Below, piece after piece: positions 1-5,147 of a stretch of DNA of 6,041 bases; position 1 is the first letter of the stretch; the number at the start of each line of letters is the position of its first letter. This DNA is from Ignavibacteria bacterium (GTDB lineage: Bacteria; Bacteroidota; Ignavibacteria; Ignavibacteriales; Ignavibacteriaceae). The notes beneath the pieces were generated by a model. It did not search any database. It was not told where the DNA came from and saw only the letters and a list, made by a program, of their open reading frames with translations. A program made the translations under genes and the position numbers. The DNA is taken from positions 1 through 6,041 of the forward strand of contig JAUSIA010000155.1 in assembly GCA_030648225.1 (NCBI GenBank). The letters run 5' to 3'.

Positions 1-1699
1 ATCTTTGTCTTGTATCGAAAACTTCGAATCCAACAAGCGTTGGAGTATCGAAAAGCCAGGGTTCTGTAAATCCGAGAGTTAATGTTCTGTATAAACTTCC
101 AACACCAAACTGCCAGTTGAAACTTAAAACCTGTCCGCCGCCAAGAGAGAACGGTTCTGCAATTGAAAAGTTTGTAAGGGTTACACCAACTGCACCGCTG
201 AAACCGAAACTTCCGCTGTAACCAACTGAAGCATTAAGATAATCACTCGATTTTTCTTCAACTCTGAATTTTATATCCACTGTGCTGTCGCTGGGCAGAG
301 TATAATCAAGACCCTGGGGCCCATATAATTTTTCTACATTAAAGTATTGAAGATTAGCCAACTGCTGAATACTTCTGAACAATAAGGCGCGGTTAAAATA
401 ATCACCTGGCACCGTATATAATTCTCTTCTGATTACTTTATCTTTTGTTTTTGTATTTCCTTCAATATTAACCTGCCCTATTTTAAATTGATTTCTCTCT
501 TCAAGTCTTACAACAATATCAATTGAATCAGGAGCAGCTTTAATTTCTGAAGAAGTTAATCTGAAAGTAAGGTATCCGTTATCCTGGTATAAAGCAGTTA
601 CATCCGATTGCTGCTCATTACCAAATAAATTTCTTTGAAACTTTTCGTAATCAAAGATATCGCCTTTTGCAAAATCGAGTCTTTCTGTTAGCAGTTCATC
701 AGGATAAATTGTATTCCCTTCCCATTCGATATTCCTGATTTTGTATTGTGGGCCTTCATAAACTTCCATAGCAATTTTTAAGTCACGGTTATCATTATAA
801 TAAATAAGTGAGTCCGAGATTATTTCAGCATCCCGATAACCATTCTTCAAATAAAAATCTTTTACAAGCTGTTTATCTTTTTTGAAACCTTCTTTATTAA
901 AATTAGCACTGCTCCAGAATTTCCACCATCTTGCAATAGAAATTTCATCCATCTCACCGTAAAGATCATCATCATCGAAAACTTCATTTCCATAAAATTC
1001 AATCTCTCTTACAACAACCTCATCATTTTCCTCAATATTAAGTTTCAGAATTACCCTATCTTTAATCCTGTCAATAAGATTTGTATAAATTATTTCATCA
1101 TCTTCATACAAGATTGTATGCTCGTCGGATAAATCTTTTTGATTTCTCCATGTAACTTCTATTCCATCTTCAGTTGTATCTGACCTGAAAAAATCATAAT
1201 ACTTATCTGTGATTTCTGCATTAAGAAATCCTTCTTCTTCATATAAAGCTAATATTCTTTGTTTAAGGTTAGCTATTTCATGAGGTTTTAATGTTGTTCC
1301 GCGGACCAGATTAATTTTTTCTTCAATTTCATCCGTATCTATTTCATCATTACCTTCAATAACAGTTCTTTCAATCCTGGGATATTCTTCAACTTTAATT
1401 ACGAGAAAAACACCATCACCAACTTCCTTATCAATAAGAATCTGAACATCTGAAAAAACACTCAGTGCCCATAAATTCTTTATTGCATTAAGAGTTTTAT
1501 CTCCCGGAACCTGTATCTCATCACCAACTCTTATTCCACTGCTTGAAATAATAGTACCGGCATCGGTGGATTTATTTCCCTGAACAGAAATACCAAGTAT
1601 CTTATAGCTTTTAACCTGGGGATACGTTGTGAAAGTTAACAGCAGGATTAAAGAGAAGATAAATATTTTAGACAATTTCTTTAGGGAAGTTTGAAACAT
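1..1699 (-). CDS. bamA: BamA outer-membrane protein assembly factor (C-terminus cut by window edge)
   Basis: BamA (Omp85 family) folds and inserts beta-barrel proteins into the outer membrane. The first 566 residues are visible. Residues 1-28 look like a signal peptide (basic start, then a run rich in F, I and L). Five POTRA domains follow at about 32-106, 108-225, 229-315, 319-403 and 405-483, several marked by the family's G-N turn (VQGN, IEGN, FYGN, WEGN, IEGN). From about 485 the alternating aromatic/glycine pattern of the barrel begins, including FTEPWLFDTP, a typical Omp85 early-barrel motif. The rest of the barrel lies beyond base 1. The ATG at 1699 has an in-frame TAA two codons upstream and AAAAGG about 8 nt before it, so the start is well fixed. 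It overlaps the end of uppS by 32 nt, implying coupled translation. POTRA2 carries about 50 extra acidic residues. The identification is firm. Confidence 0.95.
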   Translation of the reverse strand, partial: MFQTSLKKLSKIFIFSLILLLTFTTYPQVKSYKILGISVQGNKSTDAGTIISSSGIRVGDEIQVPGDKTLNAIKNLWALSVFSDVQILIDKEVGDGVFLVIKVEEYPRIERTVIEGNDEIDTDEIEEKINLVRGTTLKPHEIANLKQRILALYEEEGFLNAEITDKYYDFFRSDTTEDGIEVTWRNQKDLSDEHTILYEDDEIIYTNLIDRIKDRVILKLNIEENDEVVVREIEFYGNEVFDDDDLYGEMDEISIARWWKFWSSANFNKEGFKKDKQLVKDFYLKNGYRDAEIISDSLIYYNDNRDLKIAMEVYEGPQYKIRNIEWEGNTIYPDELLTERLDFAKGDIFDYEKFQRNLFGNEQQSDVTALYQDNGYLTFRLTSSEIKAAPDSIDIVVRLEERNQFKIGQVNIEGNTKTKDKVIRRELYTVPGDYFNRALLFRSIQQLANLQYFNVEKLYGPQGLDYTLPSDSTVDIKFRVEEKSSDYLNASVGYSGSFGFSGAVGVTLTNFSIAEPFSLGGGQVLSFNWQFGVGSLYRTLTLGFTEPWLFDTPTLVGFEVFDTRQR

Positions 1700-2501
1700 T
1701 AGTTATGCCTTTTTCAATCTGTTTAATTTGTTCACTGATTTTCCCATATCTTCTCTCCCTTCCCTGAAAATTCCTTATTGCTTCGTAAAGATGCTTTCTT
1801 GAAAAATCGGGCCAGTAAACATCTGTAATGAAAAATTCTGTATAAGCGATCTGCCATAATAAAAAATTGCTGACTCTGAATTCACCGCTTGTTCTTATCA
1901 GCAAATCAGGATCTGGAATATTCTTTGTCGTTAATGATTCAGAAATAACCTGTTCATTAATATGATCTATATTTAATTTGCCCTGTTCAATTTGGCGGCC
2001 GATACTTTTTATTGCTTCTAAAAGTTCCCATCTGCCGCTGTAACTTAAAGCGAGATTCAAAGTCATCCGCTTATTATTTTTTGTTCTTTCTATATCTTCA
2101 AATAATCTTTTTTGCACTACTTCAGGAAGAGCATTCACATCACCGATTGTAGTAAGCTTAATATTATTTTCATTCAGCTCATCGGCTCTGTCCTTAAGGC
2201 TTTTAAGGAGAAGTCTCATTAAAGTAGATACTTCATCTTTCGGTCTCTTCCAGTTTTCTGTAGAAAAGGTATACAAAGTAAGGTATTTAACCCCAACCTG
2301 GGCACAAGCTTTAACAATATCTCTTACGGTTTCAACTCCTCTTTTATGTCCCGCCACCCTGGGGAGACCTCTTTTGCGAGCCCATCTTCCATTGCCATCC
2401 ATAATAATGGCAATATGACGGGGTATTTCACCCGCTTTTTTTAGATTTTCCTGTAATTTTTCATCGGATTGCTTTTCTATCTTGCGCAAGTTCTTTCTCA
2501 A
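1668..2501 (-). CDS. uppS: Isoprenyl transferase / undecaprenyl diphosphate synthase
   Basis: This is a cis-prenyltransferase that condenses isopentenyl diphosphate units onto farnesyl diphosphate to make the C55 lipid carrier for peptidoglycan and other surface polymers. Family motifs are complete: HIAIIMDGNGRWA at 29-41 with catalytic Asp35, FSTENW at 79-84, YSGRWE at 154-159, and RTSGEFRVSNFLLWQIAY at 203-220. Glu222 sits where the E. coli enzyme has its Mg-binding Glu213, followed by the usual VYWPDF. The length of 277 residues is slightly above the usual 240-255, the excess being a charged N-terminal extension. No ATG exists upstream of Met34, so the start is TTG: either at 2501 (about 11 nt leader from the predicted promoter) or at 2489, where GAG lies 7 nt upstream. 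The gene is first in a unit with bamA, an order common in Bacteroidota and relatives. Confidence 0.95.
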   Translation of the reverse strand: MRKNLRKIEKQSDEKLQENLKKAGEIPRHIAIIMDGNGRWARKRGLPRVAGHKRGVETVRDIVKACAQVGVKYLTLYTFSTENWKRPKDEVSTLMRLLLKSLKDRADELNENNIKLTTIGDVNALPEVVQKRLFEDIERTKNNKRMTLNLALSYSGRWELLEAIKSIGRQIEQGKLNIDHINEQVISESLTTKNIPDPDLLIRTSGEFRVSNFLLWQIAYTEFFITDVYWPDFSRKHLYEAIRNFQGRERRYGKISEQIKQIEKGITNVSNFPKEIV

Positions 2502-2518
2502 AAATGATAAAGCGTGTA

Positions 2519-2547
2519 AAATTAAACTTAAGTGTAAATAATGTCAA
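2519..2547 (-). promoter_or_regulatory. Predicted sigma-70-type promoter of uppS-bamA
   Basis: On the minus strand TTGACA (2547-2542) is followed after exactly 17 nt by TAATTT (2524-2519). The predicted transcription start is near 2512, only some 11 nt before the TTG at 2501. The site lies between the terminator of the upstream unit and uppS, where a promoter is needed. No Bacteroides-type TAnnTTTG element was seen there. This is a sequence-pattern prediction. Confidence 0.6.
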
Positions 2548-2622
2548 GAAAAGCAGATAACCAGGCTTTTCATCCATTAACCAGAAATGAAAATTAAGAA
2601 GGTGTTAATGAGGAATAAAGGT

Positions 2623-2670
2623 AAAAAAACAGGAGAGAAGAGTTTATGCGAATAGAGTTTCTCCTGTTTT
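2623..2670 (-). terminator. Rho-independent terminator of the lexA operon, 5' arm inside the last gene
   Basis: Read on the minus strand, AAAACAGGAGA (2670-2660) pairs perfectly over 11 bp with TCTCCTGTTTT (2636-2626), enclosing a 23-nt loop. The 3' arm runs into seven consecutive T residues (2629-2623). The 5' arm lies in the final codons of the 143-residue gene and its stop codon is in the loop. The orientation of the T tract shows it ends leftward transcripts, before the uppS promoter. Confidence 0.75.
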
Positions 2671-3075
2671 CTTCTTTCTTCTTACAGATGGAATATTTGT
2701 TTCGGTTATCGAAATAAGCTTAATATTTTTCCTTACTTCATCTTCAAGAAGATCAATAAGCTGTTTAACTTTTTTAAAATGCTTTGAGGGAATACCCAGG
2801 AAAAGCTGCACTTTTCGGTTACTGAACTTTGTATGTCTTGTTGCTAAAAAAGTAATTTTTTCAAGAAGCTTTGGATTGTTCAATTCTTCAGCAGGTAAAG
2901 TAATTCCAATTGCATAATCTTTTTCCTGTCTTGCAACTATGTCTATATCAAACTCACCAACCTTTCCAGGTTCCGGAAGATAAGTGCCATATTTTCTTTT
3001 TACAGTCATATAGCCAAGCTTCCAAAAATTCTTAACAAGTGTATCTACATATTTTCTTTTATTTGTATTTAACAT
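2644..3075 (-). CDS. Uncharacterised protein with PD-(D/E)XK nuclease-like layout, last gene of lexA operon
   Basis: This 143-residue protein is not one I can name. It has no signal peptide or membrane segment. Its predicted order is a helix (about 8-23, with a WKLGY turn), a hairpin of strands (39-60), a long helix (about 66-80), a strand (KVQLFLGIP, 88-96), a helix (about 98-115) and a final strand (IKLISI). This matches the core of the PD-(D/E)XK nuclease-like superfamily. The segment EFDIDIVA (41-48) looks like the metal-binding Asp strand, with Asp45 in the usual place. The next strand reads AIGITL where nucleases have E-x-K, so catalysis is doubtful. The C-terminus is basic (RRKKK). The ATG at 3075 has AGAAGG 8 nt upstream, overlapping the stop of the WYL-like gene 12 nt away. 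An inactive nucleic-acid-binding relative is one possibility. That it is a gene is near certain; the fold call is tentative. Confidence 0.85.
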   Translation of the reverse strand: MLNTNKRKYVDTLVKNFWKLGYMTVKRKYGTYLPEPGKVGEFDIDIVARQEKDYAIGITLPAEELNNPKLLEKITFLATRHTKFSNRKVQLFLGIPSKHFKKVKQLIDLLEDEVRKNIKLISITETNIPSVRRKKKTGETLFA

Positions 3076-3083
3076 TTTTCTAT

Positions 3084-3089
3084 CCTTCT
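3084..3089 (-). promoter_or_regulatory. Ribosome binding site overlapping the upstream stop codon
   Basis: AGAAGG on the minus strand lies 8 nt before the ATG at 3075 and shares bases with the TAG stop (3088-3090) of the WYL-like gene. It fixes the start of the 143-residue protein and indicates translational coupling. Confidence 0.65.
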
Positions 3090-3336
3090 AATTGATCAAA
3101 AGATTTACTCTTATTAGTGGTGAAAACCTTACTTCATTCAATACTTTAATATTTGCAATACGGTTGAATTCAAATTTTTTTACTTCGTTAGAATTATTTG
3201 GTCTTCCATAAATAACTTTTTTCCCAGACCTTTCTCTCATTATATAATAAGGTTCAAGAAGGATTTCATTTAATCCATATAGAAATTTTATTTTATTCCT
3301 GTTATAAATTGCTGATGAAAAAATTTCAGTTTTCAT
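3088..3336 (-). CDS. Small stand-alone WYL-like domain protein, second gene of lexA operon
   Basis: This 82-residue protein resembles a minimal WYL domain, an Sm-like beta-barrel that in larger transcription regulators (some linked to phage defence and DNA damage) binds a ligand or nucleic acid. The visible pattern is an N-terminal AIYNRNKIKFLY (9-20), ILLEPYYI (25-32, the usual 'v-x-P-y-x-l' strand), GKKVIYGR (38-45) in the position of the name-giving W-Y-L strand, and KKFEFNRIANIKVL (53-66), matching the conserved F-x-x-x-R-I segment with Arg59. The W-Y-L triplet itself is absent and there is no DNA-binding domain, so the protein may act by partnering with another. The ATG at 3336 has AAGGAG 6 nt upstream, overlapping the lexA stop codon. 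It sits 10 nt after lexA and 12 nt before the next gene. The gene is well supported; the domain call is moderate. Confidence 0.8.
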   Translation of the reverse strand: MKTEIFSSAIYNRNKIKFLYGLNEILLEPYYIMRERSGKKVIYGRPNNSNEVKKFEFNRIANIKVLNEVRFSPLIRVNLLIN

Positions 3337-3342
3337 TTGAAA

Positions 3343-3348
3343 CTCCTT
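3343..3348 (-). promoter_or_regulatory. Strong ribosome binding site overlapping the lexA stop codon
   Basis: AAGGAG on the minus strand is 6 nt before the ATG at 3336 and shares bases with the lexA stop TAA (3347-3349). It is the best Shine-Dalgarno in the window. It decides the start of the WYL-like gene and suggests its translation is coupled to that of lexA. Confidence 0.8.
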
Positions 3349-3982
3349 AATTAAAATATCTTATAATACCTTTAACTTTTCCTGCAAGAGAAAAGTTAAC
3401 AGTATTTGTAATTTCTATCGGCTGATAGCTGTCATTTTCAGGCAGCAATCTTATTTCACCATTTTTGTTTTCAAATGTTTTTACTGTTGCTTCATCATCA
3501 ATCAATGCAACAACAATATCTCCATTTTTAACTTCAGTTGTCGGAACAACGATTACATAATCGCCTTCAAAAATTCCAGCTTTAATCATGCTATCGCCTT
3601 TTACTTTCAGAGCAAAACAATCTTCATTTCTTTTGATAAATGAAGGATCAATTACCAATGAGCCTTCAATATTCTGTTCTGCTAAAATTGGTGAACCTGC
3701 AGCAACTCTGCCTACAACTGGAATTTTAGTGAAGACATCATTTTTTTCTAAAACAGGTATTTCACTGTTATGAAGAGTTGAGATTCCTCTGCTTGCATTA
3801 CTTGAAATTTGCAGGTAACCTTTTTTTACCAAAGCATCAAGATGCTTCTTAACTCCAAATGTTGAAGACATTCCGAACTGCTTTGCAATTTCTCTGATTG
3901 TCGGAGGAAATCCATTTACTTCTCTATAAGAGTTAATAAATCTTAGAATCTCCTCTTGTCTATCTGTTAATTCTGTTTTCAT
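3347..3982 (-). CDS. lexA: LexA SOS-response repressor with intact self-cleavage site
   Basis: LexA represses DNA-damage genes and cleaves itself when activated RecA binds it. The 211-residue length is normal. Residues 1-68 form the winged-helix DNA-binding domain, with the family pattern LTDRQEEILRFI, FPPTIREIA (25-33) and a recognition helix around SSTFGVKKHLDAL. The C-terminal S24-type serine peptidase domain has the scissile Ala95-Gly96 in VVGRVAAGSP, nucleophile Ser131 in KGDSM and general base Lys168 in EATVKTF, so self-cleavage should work. The ATG at 3982 lies about 17 nt after the predicted transcription start; no clear Shine-Dalgarno is seen. The promoter carries two LexA-box-like dyads, so the gene is probably autoregulated. 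It is the first gene of a three-gene unit with a WYL-like protein and a PD-(D/E)XK-like protein. Confidence 0.97.
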   Translation of the reverse strand: MKTELTDRQEEILRFINSYREVNGFPPTIREIAKQFGMSSTFGVKKHLDALVKKGYLQISSNASRGISTLHNSEIPVLEKNDVFTKIPVVGRVAAGSPILAEQNIEGSLVIDPSFIKRNEDCFALKVKGDSMIKAGIFEGDYVIVVPTTEVKNGDIVVALIDDEATVKTFENKNGEIRLLPENDSYQPIEITNTVNFSLAGKVKGIIRYFN

Positions 3983-3985
3983 ATG

Positions 3986-4001
3986 GTGCTCATTTGTTCA
4001 C
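3986..4001 (-). promoter_or_regulatory. Probable LexA box 2 at the lexA transcription start
   Basis: GTGAACAAATGAGCAC (minus strand) fits the dyad GTGnnCAnnTGnnCAC shared with the neighbouring box. Its left half GAAC matches the Gram-positive SOS box GAACnnnnGTTC; the right half reads GAGC and is weaker. It covers the predicted start of transcription, starts 26 bp from box 1, and ends 3 nt before the lexA ATG. Confidence 0.6.
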
Positions 4002-4005
4002 CACT

Positions 4006-4035
4006 AATATAGTGAACATATGTACACCTTGTCAA
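4006..4035 (-). promoter_or_regulatory. lexA: Predicted sigma-70-type promoter of the lexA operon
   Basis: TTGACA (4035-4030) and TATATT (4011-4006) on the minus strand are separated by 18 nt. The predicted start near 3999 leaves a leader of about 17 nt. The whole spacer is occupied by LexA box 1, so a bound repressor would exclude RNA polymerase. Confidence 0.7.
4012..4027 (-). promoter_or_regulatory. Probable LexA box 1 between -35 and -10
   Basis: GTGTACATATGTTCAC is a 16-bp inverted repeat with one mismatched symmetric pair (positions 4/13). Its core GTACATATGTTC differs by one base from the Gram-positive SOS box form GAACnnnnGTTC. It lies exactly in the promoter spacer upstream of lexA, the expected place for autorepression. 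Confidence 0.75.
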
Positions 4036-4064
4036 GAGGTTTAAGTAAAATCTTTAAAATAAAA

Positions 4065-5147
4065 TTAAAATTGGTAGGAACTATCGAGCAGCTTAAAAAG
4101 TTTTCTTCCAATTATATAGTTATCCATTACCCCACTAAACTCTTCTTCTCCAGGACCTTTAGTAAAGATTGGAACCATATCGGCAGTATGTCCCTTGGTT
4201 GAAAATTTTAATTCAATATCACATCCATCCACATCCCCATCTGTAATATTCATTCCACCTGTTTCGTGGTCTGCGGTTACAAGTACAAGCGTTTCACCAT
4301 TTTTTTCTGCAAAATCCAAAACGGTATTAATAGCAGTATTAAAATCTTCCATTTCAGATAAAAGATAATCCTGGTTATTTGCATGCCCGCCCCAATCTAT
4401 TTGAGAGCCTTCAATCATCAGGATAAAACCATTTGGCTGTTTGCTTAAATAATCAAGCGCAATTTTTGTTAAATCCCCAAGGGAATAATCTCTGCCTGAA
4501 GCTTTTGGAAGACCAACCGGTTCAAACAGAGCAAAAAATTTATTGCCTGGTTTATTGTTCTTTAATTTTTCATAACTATCATAATAATTATAACCATTGT
4601 TAATTATCTTACTAATAAGATTTAATTCATCTACTCTATCTCCACCCAATGATTGGGGAGTTAAAAATTTTTTACCTCCGCCTATAACAACATCAAGATC
4701 CAAATTTATAAACTGTTTTGCTATTTCGAGTTCCATATTTCTGTGTTCTACATGTGCAACAAATGCTGCAGGGGTTGCGTGTGTAATTGAACATGTTACA
4801 ACAATGCCAGTAGCTTTATTAAGCTTCTCTGCAAGCTCAAAGAGTGTTAACATTGGTTCTTTGGTTTCCGGGTGTATCGAAATTAAAAGGTTGTTGGTTC
4901 TATATCCCGTAGCAAATGCGGTAGCACCTGCGGCGGATTCGGTTACAAGTTTATCAGCCGAACAAGTAACTGAAAATCCTGAAACGGTAAATCTTCTGAA
5001 TGGATCATTCTTTATAGAAAGTACCGAAGCCGAGACATAATTTACCCCCATCCCATCTCCAATAAGAATGACTATATTTTTAGGAGGTTGACCTGAATAA
5101 GCATTTATTTCAACAAGGACAAGGAGAAAGAAGAAGAATTTTTTCAC
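4065..5147 (-). CDS. phoA: PhoA-family alkaline phosphatase with signal peptide
   Basis: This metal-dependent phosphomonoesterase releases phosphate from organic esters and is probably exported to the periplasm. Residues 1-16 form a signal peptide (KK, a phenylalanine/leucine-rich core, likely cut after Ala16). Active-site residues align with E. coli PhoA: Asp31 in ILIGDGMG, nucleophile Ser70 in TESAAGATA, His122/Thr124 in HATPAA, Arg135, Glu245 and Asp250/His254 in MIEGSQIDWGGH, Asp292-His293 in TADHETGG, and His319 in KGHTADMVP. At position 122 it has His where E. coli has Asp153, as in many other family members. At 360 residues it is compact next to E. coli (471). The start is GTG at 5147, which overlaps the ilvE stop as GTGA; the next Met (33) would remove the signal peptide and Asp31. 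No Shine-Dalgarno is obvious, so translation is probably coupled to ilvE. No hairpin terminator follows it. The gene symbol is by family. Confidence 0.93.
   Translation of the reverse strand: MKKFFFFLLVLVEINAYSGQPPKNIVILIGDGMGVNYVSASVLSIKNDPFRRFTVSGFSVTCSADKLVTESAAGATAFATGYRTNNLLISIHPETKEPMLTLFELAEKLNKATGIVVTCSITHATPAAFVAHVEHRNMELEIAKQFINLDLDVVIGGGKKFLTPQSLGGDRVDELNLISKIINNGYNYYDSYEKLKNNKPGNKFFALFEPVGLPKASGRDYSLGDLTKIALDYLSKQPNGFILMIEGSQIDWGGHANNQDYLLSEMEDFNTAINTVLDFAEKNGETLVLVTADHETGGMNITDGDVDGCDIELKFSTKGHTADMVPIFTKGPGEEEFSGVMDNYIIGRKLFKLLDSSYQF

Noticed and set aside
3979..3993. A four-codon upstream reading frame (Met-Ser-Thr-Ile-stop) whose TGA overlaps the lexA ATG as ATGA
   Set aside because: It has no ribosome binding site, begins about 6 nt after the predicted transcription start and lies largely within LexA box 2. 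The ATG is probably there by chance or because of the operator sequence.
4041..4070. AT-rich short inverted repeat after the phosphatase stop as a terminator
   Set aside because: The possible pairing of ATTTT/AAAAT is short, has no G-C pairs and lacks a proper T tract in the correct position.
4597..5040. A 147-codon open frame on the plus strand opposite the phosphatase gene
   Set aside because: It is antisense to a gene with complete catalytic motifs, and its translation has no recognisable domain and the look of complementary-strand shadow. Shorter plus-strand frames at 3588-3773, 4020-4202 and 5364-5591 were rejected for the same reason.
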